Assembly: GCF_004359215.1 (NCBI RefSeq)
Contig: NC_090620.1
Location: 1,981,660 to 2,045,659 of the forward strand
DNA: 64,000 nt
Reading direction: 5' to 3'
Origin: Bremia lactucae
Lineage: Eukaryota; Oomycota; Peronosporomycetes; Peronosporales; Peronosporaceae
The position numbers and the translations under genes were made by a program. Numbering within the stretch: position 1 is the stretch's first letter; every line of letters begins with the position of its first letter. Below the pieces are notes generated by a model, which saw only the letters and a list, made by a program, of their open reading frames with translations, was not told where the DNA came from and did not search any database. Positions 21,471-31,765 of this stretch are shown piece by piece.

Positions 21471-22281
21471 ATAAAGGTACCACAAAACGGTTCTCCAACC
21501 AATGTGTGCCTCATTACAGAGGCAGTCAAAAACACGTCGATTTGGGCGAGCGCGCGTGAACAGGCACAACCGCGTCTCCGATTGCGCATAAAATGCAACG
21601 TCAACATTTGATGATATTCCATATGTCTAACGTTAACTCCATTTTGTTCGGTATTGAGGTTTCGACCTCCAAGCGGTACGGAACCGTACATTCGACCAGC
21701 ACCATTTGTTGGACACACTGCTGAGCTTTATAGGAACGTTATTTAAGTTGTATATGGCATAAGCGGCCACTATAGTAATTTGATAAGGCCTTTCGGTGCG
21801 CGTGCTGCTCTTCGAGTAACGCCAAATAGGCAGCCTCCGCATGTGTGATTAGCTGTACTCGAAAAGGCGGGACCAAGCCAGACCCATTCTTAGACCCGGC
21901 TTTGATATTGTCGATTACCAGATCAGGAGCAAGCCTGGTATGAGCGAGCGTTAAAATTTTACGCATACGCCAACTGCTGACGCTAACCTAAATGTAGTGA
22001 TAGCGTAAACGACTTTCAGTAGACAGCGAAGGCCTAAATGATACCTGCATCTTCCTACGATGTTCCGCTGTAAATATATGCTGCAGCGAGTGTACGCTCG
22101 AAATTATGCTCGACCTCTAAAATTAAAATTGCGTGGGCTAAAATTTAAGCTTCATTGTAAGGGTGGTCGATTTGGCTATTTTCGCCTCGCGAACCAGACT
22201 CAAGATTTTTATTGATCTTCCTATCTGATGAATTTTAATTAAACGATAAATGCTCAGGACTCAATTCAGGCATCAGTAAAC
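21471..22281 (-). other. LTR-tail duplicate and unassigned minus-strand coding-like DNA
   Basis: 21471-21518 repeats the end of the B LTR. From 21966 to about 21520 the minus strand shows coding-like text in two frames (RLAPDLVIDNIKAGSKNG, AAYLALLEEQHAHRKALS), perhaps helical, that I do not recognise. The rest, to 22281, shows nothing identifiable. It may be the gag or leader of an unlisted element. Confidence 0.3.
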
Positions 22282-22483
22282 TGCAAGCGGGCACGTCGTA
22301 ATGCGGCCACGCTCTACTTATACACACACCATAGCACAGCGAGGAGGCGGTTTAACCAGCTTCTTTTGCGTGCAGTGAGGTAGTTGCGGTGGGCGCGTTA
22401 GCGACTTCACCTAACGCACTAAGTACTTTGATTAAGTGTCTTCACGGGAGCGGTAATCCGGCTCGTGCTAAATAGTTCCGCTT
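22282..22483 (-). repeat. LTR C fragment
   Basis: Starts TGCAAGCGGGCACGTCG and matches the terminal 200 bases of LTR C (reverse complement of 13088-12890). It is truncated at about 22483; 22484-22597 is unrecognised. Confidence 0.65.
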
Positions 22484-22597
22484 ACCATTTTTGGTAGGTG
22501 TGTGGACTTCTTAGATGGACTTTTGGGTAATCAAACCAAAGGAAGTTGGAGGCAATAACAGGTCTGGGATGCCCTTAGATGTTCTGGGCCGCACGCA

Positions 22598-22735
22598 TGC
22601 TACGACGGGGTGTATCGTTACATAAAATTAACACTTATAAATAGTTTATTAATATATTATCTAAAAGGTAGAGAATATTTGGAGAATATTACTTACATAG
22701 TAATGTTCAGAAATCTTATCCATAAATAGGTATAG
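22598..22735 (-). repeat. LTR E fragment, reversed
   Basis: TGCTACGACGGGGTGTATCG onward is the reverse complement of the right end of the LTR E at 39467-39906, including the blocks AAAATTAACAC, TTAATATATTATCT and TTGGAGAATATTAC. Confidence 0.6.
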
Positions 22736-22749
22736 GCCATTATATCTAT

Positions 22750-23397
22750 TTATCCACCACGACCTGATTGGCACGTTCTGTTTGGCCATTGATCTGAGGA
22801 TGGTCTGCAGTCGACATGGGGAACTCGCCACCTAGCAGCCCAAGCACTTGTCGCCAAAACCCAGACGTAAATCATTGATCCCGGTCCAATACTATGGACT
22901 CGGCCATCTCGTGTAATCGGTATACGCGATCCAGGACAAGAGAGCTGCCTACTTGCCTTTGATCGATGTCTTACATGGTGCTGAATGAACCATCTTGCTT
23001 AGACCGTTTACGAAGACGACGAGCCCCGTCCGACCCTAATGTGAAGTCTAGACTTACTGACTTCCAACAGTTGGTTGGAATCGGTAGCGGCTTCAGTGGC
23101 GCACTGCTGGACGGTGCAGGCTTTATGCTGACACTGTTCGCAAGAGCGAATATAGTTGGCCACCCATCTAAATAAGTGCGTTCACCAAAATTTCTCTGAC
23201 ACTCGTAAGAATGTCTTTTCACGGCCCAGATGCCCACTAGATGGCGCATCATGGAGCTCGTGAAGGGTCATCAGCTTGAGGTCTGTGTCATGAGGCACAT
23301 AGATTCCCAAGGAATCACAAGGTGACAGCTGATGCCATAACAGGCCATCGATGAAGCTAAAGCGATTTACCTCAGCTTTCTCCTGCATTTTTTCGAC
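22750..23397 (-). pseudogene. Gypsy C2 integrase
   Basis: The open part 23388-23182 reads FSFIDGLLWHQLSPCDSLG, YVPHDTDLKLMTLHELHDAP, SSGHLGREKTFLRVSEKFW. Later parts (in broken frames) have SCEQCQ, a SDRDPRF remnant, and DGQTERANQ near 22775. It is the homologue of the C1 integrase at 10150-10790, almost block for block. Confidence 0.75.
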
Positions 23398-23403
23398 CCC
23401 TCA

Positions 23404-24487
23404 GTGGTAGATGCGGACTCATGCGTCTCGCACGCTGGTTATTGCCATCGCTCTTCGGAAAGGGATTCCTCTTGCTGGGCGTCTTCGCCCCAGCAGGGGC
23501 CCAGGCATAGCAGCGCTCATATGACTGCGCTTGCCACATTTGTGACAGACAACGTCTGCATTGCCCAACTCCATGGAAGTGACACCTGTTCTCTCGGCCG
23601 ACGGCTTATACCAAGCTATCGCCGAGGCACTGTTGTAAAATTTCTCCTCAACTAAGGCAATTTGGATTCCATCGTTGACGGCACCTTTCTAATAAGAGCC
23701 TGTCACGATGAGCCATGACGTATTCCGTTCATAAACTTGGGCACTTTTATGTGCTCCCCAATCGGACCTACGGTAATTGATCCCGACAGCTAGTGCATCT
23801 CCTGCACATGCTCTTGCATAGATCGCTTCGCCTGCCACGCCCCGAAAACGCGCACCTTATGCAACACCTCGTTGTTTGGTGGCTGGCACATGGCGCGAGT
23901 CTTTGTCTTATAATCGCCCATGAAGGGAACACCTTGAATACGCTATACCCGCCGAGTAAGCCCACTCTGAGGCTTTACCGCGCGGGTGCGACATGGAGTA
24001 CGGCACCATCGGGCTGTCATCTTCGATTAGCTGCGACACACCGCATTGCTTTACTGCTAACAGCCGATGGATATCGTGCGCGCTGCAGTTCCATCGAACT
24101 TGGGCGGGTCCATCCGAATAAGCCTCGGCTGAGAGCGGAGAGCATCTTAACAGTCCTGTTGAAAGCCTCGCTTCGAGCCTGCTCTCGCCTTAGCTCATCC
24201 TGAGTCTGTGTGACAGACTCCGCCGTAGCATGGCTTTGTGCCTCGGACGCGACCCTTCGCTGTCCGAGCATGAGTGCGTCAAACTGCTCCAACTGAGTAA
24301 CATGTTGCTCAGGAGACTACCCAAGACCCTGGCCATGGCTTGTTCCCTAAGTCCCTGCGCCGTCTGCTCAGCCAACTCCCGATGATGTTCGGAGGTGGGG
24401 GGAAATGAGTCCAATCGATATTGAGGCTCATCCTCACGTACACGCTCAAAGATGCGGGTCGTGGGAAGGATTTCAAGTTCCACCAAG
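23404..24487 (-). pseudogene. Gypsy C2 gag region
   Basis: Minus-strand frames from the LTR edge: EDEPQYRLDSFPPTSEHH, RELAEQTAQGLREQAMARVL, then in another frame EQFDALMLGQRRVASEAQ and QTQDELRREQARSEAF, a likely coiled coil. Near 23560-23480 a Cys/His cluster (CRRCLSQMWQAQSYERC) resembles a decayed zinc knuckle. It is gag by position; no intact start codon was found. Confidence 0.5.
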
Positions 24488-24920
24488 TGTAGACGGGCGC
24501 TACTTAAAGCTGCCACGTACTACGCACGCACACACCTTCGACGATTTACCGCCTTCTCTCACGTGCAGTGAGGTTTGTGGTGGGCGCCTTAGCGACCTCA
24601 CCCAACTCACGAAGTACACTGATAAAAGTGTCGTCACGGGAGCGGTAATCCGGCTCCTCGTGCAAACTTATCAAGTATATTGTAAGTTTAAGACTGATTT
24701 ATATTTAATCGCATTAAATATAAATTTCTGTTATTACCTAGCATAAATGCCGTCTTTGTAGATAGACTAATATGTGCTGCGAGCGTATCGTTTTTGGGTA
24801 TTTCGCATAGCGGATGACGCTAGGATGTACCAATGTGCATCACATACATAAGGGTGGGTCACATATATATGAAGCACACTTAAGTGGTAGGTTTTTTTTT
24901 TATTACTTCAATTAAGTACC
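24488..24920 (-). repeat. 5' LTR piece of Gypsy C2
   Basis: Begins TGTAGACGGGCGC and follows LTR C through the GCAGTGAGG and GGAGCGGTAATCCGG blocks to a poly-T/ATTACTTCAATTAAGT region. The terminal 60 or so bases of LTR C are missing on the right. Confidence 0.7.
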
Positions 24921-25253
24921 TAGGAATTTAAGTTGAATATAACAATTCCAACGTAAATACTTCTTTATTATTTTCTCTTACAGAAATAATATTCATGTTT
25001 TAACGGTACACCCCGTTCCATTTCGTGCTAAACTGACGGCCCCGGGTCACTCGATGTTATGTAAGAGCTAATTCCTGTCTAGGACAGCGACTCAAAGAAG
25101 TAATTCACTATTCTTTCCAATCCTGGGTGCAGGTCCTAGTGCCGTGTCATCTTTTGTGCATTTGGGCATGTAAGTTCAGTGCTTAACAATTAATTCATTG
25201 TAAATGCCCACATAACGCGATAATCTTTTATCGATAAAGTCATCCAAGAATCT
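24921..25253. other. LTR D scrap, then 3' flank of the TCAIM-like gene
   Basis: 24950-25022 resembles the reverse complement of an LTR D head (AATACTTCTTTATT ... ACACCCCGTT). The rest is AT-rich flank without ORFs and probably contains the 3' UTR of the minus-strand gene that ends at 25254. Confidence 0.35.
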
Positions 25254-26351
25254 TTACTCGCTCTGTTGATTACAAGCTTCCGCAGTGAATCTCGTAACGT
25301 CCAAGGAGCTTTGAGCAATGACGTTCTCGAGACGCTTTTCAATATCGACGGTATGAAGCAAAATTCGCTGCATTAGAATCGCCGAGTCGCCATCTAATCC
25401 AGGAATCAGTGCCTGTAGATTCCGTTCGCCTTGCCACAATTGAATAACTCCCGCTTTCAGTGAATACCCTTGAGCATCGAGGTCATCGAGACCTGATCCG
25501 TGTTCAAAATGAGTTTTAATAGCTTGCTGTTGCTTGTCGTCGTCGTCAAGATATGGCACGACAGCAATAAGCTGCAACGTGTCGTCTAACTCATTCAGAA
25601 CCTTTTCAATCGAATGATCTTCTGGTGCTTTACGATCCACGGGATTATAAGCCGGAGCTGAAGAATGCCGTTCTTCGCGCTTGGCCTCGTGACGGTCGTT
25701 CTCATGCGTTTCATCTTCCTTTTCAAAGCCTAAATTTGGATTCTCTACTGCGTGTTTACCTACACTTTTGCCCCAGCTTCCTTTGTCCCATTGAAAGACC
25801 TCAGGGAGCCCACAGTTGCTGAAAAATTGACCCAATGCCTCCTCTACCAACGTATTACATGCACCTCCCGTCGTGCGTAGTTGCAACTCGACTTCTTTAA
25901 ATTCACCCTCGATAGGTGTTTTTAAAAAAAATGGAAGTTTTAAGGTCTTGGCTGGGGGAAATTGATTGTGTTTCTCAATGGCGTCCAGGATGCCCAAGAG
26001 CTCTTTGTACGATTCCTCATTTGCGCGCTGCTGCGTTGGATACTGTCCAAAGAGATCCGGATGCGTACGCAAATAGAGCTTGCGCAACGTTTCTTTAAGA
26101 ATTGGCACCTTGACTCCTTTTTGGCTCTTGTTGACGCGTAATTTCTTCCGACGGAGCGTGCGTTCGCTGACTTTTGTTCGTACAAAACTAATGCTGCTGG
26201 TTCGGGTTGATAGGAATGGAGGGTCGATAGAGCAAGGCACGCGGTGCTTATGCATTTGTTGCCAGGGAATTGCTGTGCTTAAGCGTGTAGACGCGTGCAT
26301 TTGGAAGCGAGAAACGATAAGCGTCTGACGAGCTAGTGCGACGAAGCCCAT
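25254..26351 (-). CDS. Mitochondrial TCAIM-like protein with DUF4460 (J-like) domain
   Basis: 365-residue single-exon gene. The first ATG is at 26351; the open frame extends two codons upstream without another ATG. The N-terminus (about residues 1-60) is rich in Arg/Ser/Thr with few acids, as in a mitochondrial presequence. Residues about 84-130 contain RTHPDLFGQYPTQQRANEES followed by KELLGILDAIE, the DUF4460 signature of the TCAIM family: a J-domain-like helix pair with an HPD motif. Residues 145-190 (EVELQLRTTGGACN ...) also fit the family. The middle third is polar and charged; the C-terminus is helical. TCAIM is a mitochondrial matrix protein in animals; the function in oomycetes is not known to me. 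The gene sits alone between transposons. Codon use is regular and no breaks are seen. Confidence 0.8.
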   Translation of the reverse strand: MGFVALARQTLIVSRFQMHASTRLSTAIPWQQMHKHRVPCSIDPPFLSTRTSSISFVRTKVSERTLRRKKLRVNKSQKGVKVPILKETLRKLYLRTHPDLFGQYPTQQRANEESYKELLGILDAIEKHNQFPPAKTLKLPFFLKTPIEGEFKEVELQLRTTGGACNTLVEEALGQFFSNCGLPEVFQWDKGSWGKSVGKHAVENPNLGFEKEDETHENDRHEAKREERHSSAPAYNPVDRKAPEDHSIEKVLNELDDTLQLIAVVPYLDDDDKQQQAIKTHFEHGSGLDDLDAQGYSLKAGVIQLWQGERNLQALIPGLDGDSAILMQRILLHTVDIEKRLENVIAQSSLDVTRFTAEACNQQSE

Positions 26352-26713
26352 TACCACCGCTTTTCAGAGCCCTGAAGGCAAGAATGAATAAAATTATTTA
26401 TCACTTTTTTTGAGAGCAAAATATGCGTTTTTCGTAATGAGCACAAATTCGGGTCATGCCTGAAATTACATGTTGCCCATTTTCTTGTGCATTTTACGGC
26501 GAGGTATTCTTACAATCGTTCTTTATTTCTAACATAAGATAAGGAGAATTTATCAATGGTGCAAGTATACGTACATCATTTATACGGGACTTAGACGTCT
26601 TGATTGCCTGTGTCGAATCAAAAGTTAAGAGCAAAAGCAAAGCACGCGGGCTCGACCAAGATCTCCGCAATACCTTGATGGTGTCGAGATGACTTCTTTT
26701 TTAACGGACAATC
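26352..26713. other. Intergenic, nothing recognised
   Basis: About 360 bases between two minus-strand genes. It should hold the promoter of the TCAIM-like gene and the 3' UTR of the partial gene. I see no repeat or RNA gene. Confidence 0.4.
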
Positions 26714-26789
26714 TCAAATGACCTGATTGTCTTCTTGCAACTCATCTTTGTCATCGGGATCAACTCCACCATTCGAGAGCATCTCACGC
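26714..26789 (-). CDS. C-terminal end of an unidentified protein, cut by gap
   Basis: The minus strand leaves the 100-N gap in an open frame that ends REMLSNGGVDPDDKDELQED, then four residues and TGA at 26714-26716. This acidic tail has no transposon match in the window and looks like the last 24 codons of a host gene whose body is hidden by the gap. It is too short to name. Confidence 0.35.
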
Positions 26790-26889
26790 NNNNNNNNNNN
26801 NNNNNNNNNNNNNNNNNNNNNNNNNNNNNNNNNNNNNNNNNNNNNNNNNNNNNNNNNNNNNNNNNNNNNNNNNNNNNNNNNNNNNNNNN
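26790..26889. other. Assembly gap (100 N)
   Basis: Exactly 100 N, a conventional gap of unknown size. The left flank is host-like coding sequence; the right flank starts in the middle of a Gypsy B integrase and is identical to 17337 onward. Confidence 0.98.
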
Positions 26890-27067
26890 AAACAACGACA
26901 AGCGGAGGGTCCGCGATGTCTGTGCAATAAAGCAACAGGTTGTTATCGAAAGAAAATCGATGATGCCTTGCACGCAAACGTGCCGGTAATGTAATACCCG
27001 AATCCGAGTTCTTCATGGCTCGTAGCATAGCTACACACTGTTCATCCTTGGCGTAAGCCGAACGGAT

Positions 27068-27440
27068 TTATTCAGGAATAGATGACGAGATAGTCGTTAA
27101 ATGAGAAAGCTCATAATCCGGCCTGCGTGATAACGCTTCGGCCAAAGCATTTTGCTTGCCGGGTTTATACTTCACCTTGAAGTTGTATTCCGCAAAAAAG
27201 GATAGCCATCGGGCCATTCTATGTGAGAGATGGGGCGACTTAGTTGCCGTGCGTAATGACGCGTGATCTGTATAAATCACAAACGGCTTAGAGCCGAGCA
27301 GACGAACTCTGAATTTGACGAGAGCATACTTCAAGGCAAGTAACTCTTTGTCATGAACTGGGTAGTTCTTTTCCGCAGCTTTAAGCTGTCTAGACTCGAA
27401 CGCAATCACACGTTCATGCCCATCACTATCTGTTTGTAAC
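27068..27440 (-). pseudogene. Gypsy B2 RNase H
   Basis: Same sequence as the B1 RNase H (17515 onward), including frames and stop. KNYPVHDKELLALKYA and YTDHASLRTATKSP mark the domain. The shared damage shows recent copying, gene conversion, or one sequence assembled twice. Confidence 0.85.
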
Positions 27441-27573
27441 AGAGCACTGCCAATGGAAATATCTTATGCGTCACAGACGACACTGAAAGACCAATTTGAG
27501 TTTGGCAGTGCCAGAATCGGGGCATGGATTAGACTATCCCTAAATTGCTCGAAAAACATTTTTCGGTGCTAGT

Positions 27574-28387
27574 TCAGCACCATTCTGTATCCTTTTTCAG
27601 GAGATTAGATAATGGCCTAGCCATATCGGCGTAATTTTCGCTATATTTGTGTAAATAATTGGCGAGACCCAACCACTTACGCCACTCCTCTTGTTTTTTA
27701 GGAAGCGGCCAATCTACTATGGCTTTCACCTTAGCGGGATCCACTTTAAGGCCTCGCTTTCCAATGAAGCATCCTAGAAAGGAATTTTGTCTGCGCCAAA
27801 AATGCATTTGGATGCATTGGCATACAATCTATTTGCACGCATACACTCGAGCACTGCCCGCAAATGGTCTAAATGGTTGTCCACATCCGACCGTCCCTGC
27901 TCCGCACGACTATGGACAAAAATGTCATCGAAATAAGTCTGTGCATAACCCGGATGAGGGGGAAACAGTTGCGTCATGAGACGATTAAATGTTGCCGGGG
28001 CGTTGGAAAGCCCTTGTAGCAGAACAAGCCACTCCCATAACATGCCGCATGGGGTGCTAGCAGCTATAAGCGGGATATCGCTAGCTCGCATGAGCAATGG
28101 GTAGTAAACATCGACTAAGTCCAATGCACTGAACCTTGTGCATCCCACCATATTATTCTAAAGAACATTCTTTCTAGGAATGAGGATTTGTGCTGGTATA
28201 GTGGCAGCATTAAGCTTATTATAAGCATGTACAATGCACCATTCACCATTTGGCTTTTTGACACAAACTGTCGGAGTCGAACGAGGAGATTTGCTCTCTC
28301 GTACCATTCTAGCCTCGAGCTTAGCACGAAAGACTTCGTCAATGACGTCACACTGCTCCCTTGGTAAAGGCCATTGGCTTGTGACAC
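27574..28387 (-). pseudogene. Gypsy B2 reverse transcriptase
   Basis: RT blocks across three frames: KSQMVNGALYMLIIS (28300s, a drifted form of the KKxxGxWRIVHAYNK block), SDIPLIAASTPCGMLWEWLV, LLQGLSNAPATFNRLMTQLF, YAQTYFDDIFVHSRAEQ (YFDD), CIFGADKIPF, then GCFIGKRGLKVDPAKVKAIV and KWLGLANYLHKYSENYADMA. The active-site YFDD is kept. Frame changes occur near 27800 and 28150. Confidence 0.85.
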
Positions 28388-29545
28388 ATTATTTGGTTCC
28401 CGGAACTAAGTCAATTTCATGACGAACACCTCTATCCGAAGGTAAATAGATGGTGGGTTATAACATACCACATCTTGGAATTCCTTTATTAATCCGTAGG
28501 ATCTTTAAGGATGGATGACCCATTTCGAGCACTGAGTGCAGCTTTTGTATCATCCAGGACAGCTTCGTCGAGAAGTGACGATGAGTTTGACTCAACCATA
28601 GGTCGAATGACCACCATGATAGATAAGTCGCCAGCCTTGAAGGCTCGACCGCACTCATCAATAGACATTTCGTCTAGCTTTGAGAGAGCATGTAACGAAT
28701 GGACTGCCGCAAGGCTAACACCCCCCTCGATGTTACCAGTTACACCATTTTACAAGCGTATGTAATTGCTCACTCGTATCACTTTGTGAGGGTATACGCG
28801 CTTCGTGTCCACCTTGTCTTGGAGTGAAGACAATGCGTTTATTAGAGGCCAAAACGTTCACGTCCCCGGGTTTTCCAGCCTGTATTGGTTTTATACAAGA
28901 CATAGTGTCAAATTTGACATCCGACAAGGAGTTAGGTAACTCAACTTCCTTATCCAGCGAACGTTTACGTGTCGCTTCACATGCATTAGGAGGGTTTGAC
29001 CCAAAAATGCCCTGGCAAACTGCCAATAGTGTCAATATTGACATGCCACCTCGGCCGACCACACTCGGTGGACTTAGACGTGCCACCGCATCTCAGGGAT
29101 ATTGCACCCTTGAGGTCCTGGCGAACCGCCAACAGTGTCACTACTGACACTCAGTATGATGCCACCTCGGTCGACCATACTCGGTGGACTTAGACGTGCC
29201 ACTCCACGTATCTCAGGGATACTGCACCCTTGATGATTCGGCCTCAGGCCAACAATGCTTTCAGCATTTAGTAAATCGTTATTATAACGAGTGTCATTCG
29301 ACGGAGTACGTGCCGTTCCACTTCTTTCTGCTGAGTCGGACTCAGAATTAATGTTTTTAACATTAGAGTTAATTAACTCAGACATCCAACGTCTAAAACA
29401 CTGACAGACTCATTCAATGATCCGCGCCAATAGAACTTTTGTTGCCTTGCAAAGGTGGGTTCATGACTCTCCAAAACTTTGCTATGAACATTGCGCGTGG
29501 CGCCTAAGGTCTTAGACCTCCGATCGATCCATGGCTCATCGTGTT

Positions 29546-29872
29546 TTAACCAGGCCATACAAGGATGAGATCATATCTCGAATCCAAATCAAGGACGATA
29601 CTGTCAAAGTCCAGAAACTTTATACCTAAGTTCAATGGAACCTTGGAAACAGTGACACGAGTCCCAGTTGCTAAGCGAACAGTGATTGTATCACCTTCAT
29701 GCGCTCTAAGCGCCTCAACGTATTGTTGACTTCCTTCAAGGGAAAGACGTCGAGCATAATTGTAAGACGCTCTTGAGTCAATTAAAATTGACGACGGCTT
29801 ACCAAAGCCCTTTACAGTCGCTTGAGCGACTAGCAAGCCAGGCTTGTACTCTCGCCCCGTGCCATTGAGCAC
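29546..29872 (-). pseudogene. Gypsy B2 protease
   Basis: A 108-codon open frame: LVAQATVKGFGKPSSILIDS, RASYNYARRLSLEG, ITVRLATGTRVTVSKVPL, FDSIVLDLDSRYDLILVWPG. Retropepsin fold blocks are clear, but the active-site Asp-Ser-Gly reads Asp-Ser-Arg, which should abolish activity. Its B1 homologue keeps DSG. Confidence 0.8.
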
Positions 29873-29918
29873 CGAGCTAATTGGGGCTAGGTTCTGTTTA
29901 TTCTCGCCTCCTTGAGGT

Positions 29919-30976
29919 TCAACAGAGCCTAGGTCTTCCCCTGTAGGGCGCCCCGCACCAACTGGGTATCGACATTTTCCCGCACCGTACCAGATCTCTG
30001 GTATAGGTCGGAGTTGGAGCTCTTTCGAGCTTTACGCGAATTCCGAAGAGGGCAGGCGGGGCGTAAATGTTTCGTGCTTCCTCACATTTAACATCTACGG
30101 ACGGTCTTATGCTGTTCCATAGCTTGAAGAGCCTCTTCTCCTTCCTCAACGAGGCTTAAATCCATAGGTTACGCTCTATTAGACGGGACCCATGTGCTCG
30201 AAGAGCTTGTTCGGTAAATAGGCGTGCTAACGCGAGCAGACTTAAAGTCAAGCTCGGCGCGTGACGCTACGGGAACTGCCTCTTCGAACGTAGCCGGATG
30301 AGATCGGAACAATTCCGTCCGGGCAACGCCCTCGTTGAGACCCCCCATAAAGATGGTCACTACAATTGCTTCTTGCACCAGGTCTTGATGCATAGATGCA
30401 GTGAGAGTTCTCAAATCCTGGACAAGTCCTCTAGGGTTCTTTTACCCTGTCGAGTCGCTGGGAGCCGTGCTCGCATGCGAAAAGCCTGATCCGGCGGTAC
30501 AAACATGCTCGTCATTTGCTGTTTCAGCGAATCTCATGAGGGAAATGCGTCGTTTATGGACGTGCTGCACGATTGTGCCCACTCCATGGCTCTACTTCCA
30601 AGTTTGGAAATGGCCATAGCCACCTTTTGCCGTTCTGTTAAAAACAAGGCGGATTTAATGGACATTTCCATCTGCTTAATCCAAAACGGGAGATTTCTCC
30701 CTCTTTCCCCTCAAATGTTTTCACATGTACAGTGAGAGGGCGAGCCCTCGGCTCTGAGTCTGGTACAGAGATGTAGCGGGTTGGCATAGATGCCGCTGAA
30801 TGGTCCTGTACCTGACCGATCAGGGAGGCTTCGTACCGCATGAAGGCTTCAAGCCTTGCATGCAGGATCTCTGGTCCCTGGGAAATAATAAATTCCACGT
30901 GCTCAAGCCTGAATAAGGTTTTGAGCTTGTCATAAGCGACGCGTTGCACTTCTGACAATTCTGGAACCTCTTCCAT
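29919..30976 (-). pseudogene. Gypsy B2 gag
   Basis: ATG at 30976 ([20 protein letters not shown]), 61 bases inside the 5' LTR edge. The N-terminal capsid-like part is open to 30638 ([39 protein letters not shown]). The second part (30414-30169) reads FMGGLNEGVARTELFRSHPA. A knuckle CGSTKHLRPACPLRN follows near 30075 with one stop just before it. Order and motifs match the B1 gag. Confidence 0.8.
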
Positions 30977-31019
30977 TTTCGTGAAAAATTAGTCTTGTAA
31001 AGACTCAGGCGTAGATTGA

Positions 31020-31034
31020 CTACGAGTGCTACCA
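31020..31034 (-). other. Primer binding site of Gypsy B2
   Basis: TGGTAGCACTCGTAG on the minus strand, two bases after the LTR end. The first eight bases match the complement of an initiator-Met tRNA 3' end. Confidence 0.6.
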
Positions 31035-31036
31035 GG

Positions 31037-31519
31037 TGTAGCGGAGCTACCTCGCTCCTAAAGTCAGAGGAAGACTTTCAGACTTTTAGAGTCACTTAGT
31101 TCTATAGAACTTATGGGTTTAACAACTTCGGGAGTCGTACAAGCTATTCAGGCTTAAGGAATCCTAGTTCAAGGGATTCAGGGGTTCGTAGAACCAAATG
31201 GCAACTAGTGCCCAAGAGGATATACTTTAGGAAGGCTTCCATCTCTTACAGATCAATGCGCAAGCCTTAGGAAGGCACTTAACGCTTTAAGATCAAAAGG
31301 GGAACTGAACTTTATTTAATTATTTAAATCTAAAAACCTTACCCTAGCTAATTAAAATAGATTTGGCCGCCAAACTTATATCTGGCGGCGGCCACATTTA
31401 TTACCAATAATAAATGGGATTTAAGCAATTAACTATTTCAAAATTAGATAAAAGGGTAATTTACACATAAAGTAAATGTAGCACACATCGGTTGTCGAAC
31501 CGATGTGTGCCCCATTACA
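31037..31519 (-). repeat. 5' LTR of Gypsy B2
   Basis: 483-bp TGTAGCGGAG ... CCCCATTACA block, alignable over its whole length with 14318-14798 with scattered differences. The right flank starts CACCT and continues as the end of an LTR D. Confidence 0.85.
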
Positions 31520-31593
31520 CACCTCACCTTTACTGTTATTAGTGTAGGTTGATCAGTACTGTTGTCAGTACTAGCGAAATAAGCCCCGTTACA
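31520..31593 (+). repeat. Right end of an LTR D
   Basis: CACCTCACCTTTACTG ... AGTGTAGGTTGAT ... AGTACTAGCG ... GCCCCGTTACA equals the last 70 or so bases of the LTR D at 60543-61077. It is the missing right end of the LTR D that breaks at 14317. Confidence 0.65.
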
Positions 31594-31765
31594 GACAACG
31601 CACAAGCAGGCGGTGGCTGTTATAACAATAAAAGCAAACTCTTATAACAAGCTTAAGCTAGCAGTGGTATGATCCTTGCCTATATATCCTCCAATAGCTT
31701 CATCTTACGGCGTCAACAATCAATTGAGTGCTCAGAGTGGAACAGCCCGTTTTCTCCCACCAGCT

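Larger units (their letters stand above)
22282..24920 (-). mobile_element. Gypsy family C element C2 with large internal deletion
   Basis: Minus-strand element with a 5' LTR piece at 24488-24920, a gag-like region, then integrase, and an LTR C piece at 22282-22483. Protease, RT and RNase H are absent: gag sequence with a zinc-knuckle region ends near 23404 and integrase begins near 23397. An LTR E fragment (22598-22735, reverse orientation) lies inside the 3' end. Confidence 0.7.
26890..31519 (-). mobile_element. Gypsy family B element B2, 3' part lost at gap
   Basis: Minus-strand Gypsy with 5' LTR (31037-31519), primer site, gag, protease, RT, RNase H and the first part of integrase, broken by the gap. 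26890-27742 is base-for-base the same as 17337-18189 of B1, while the sequence beyond 27742 is clearly diverged (roughly 85 % by eye). Frames are broken in every domain. Confidence 0.85.

Noticed and set aside
26701..27028. Open frames joining both sides of the 100-N gap
   Set aside because: The left flank is host-like and the right flank is Gypsy integrase; the joined reading is artificial.
31594..31765. Possible small RNA gene between two LTR D pieces
   Set aside because: No A/B boxes or stable cloverleaf seen; only 172 bases of plain sequence.
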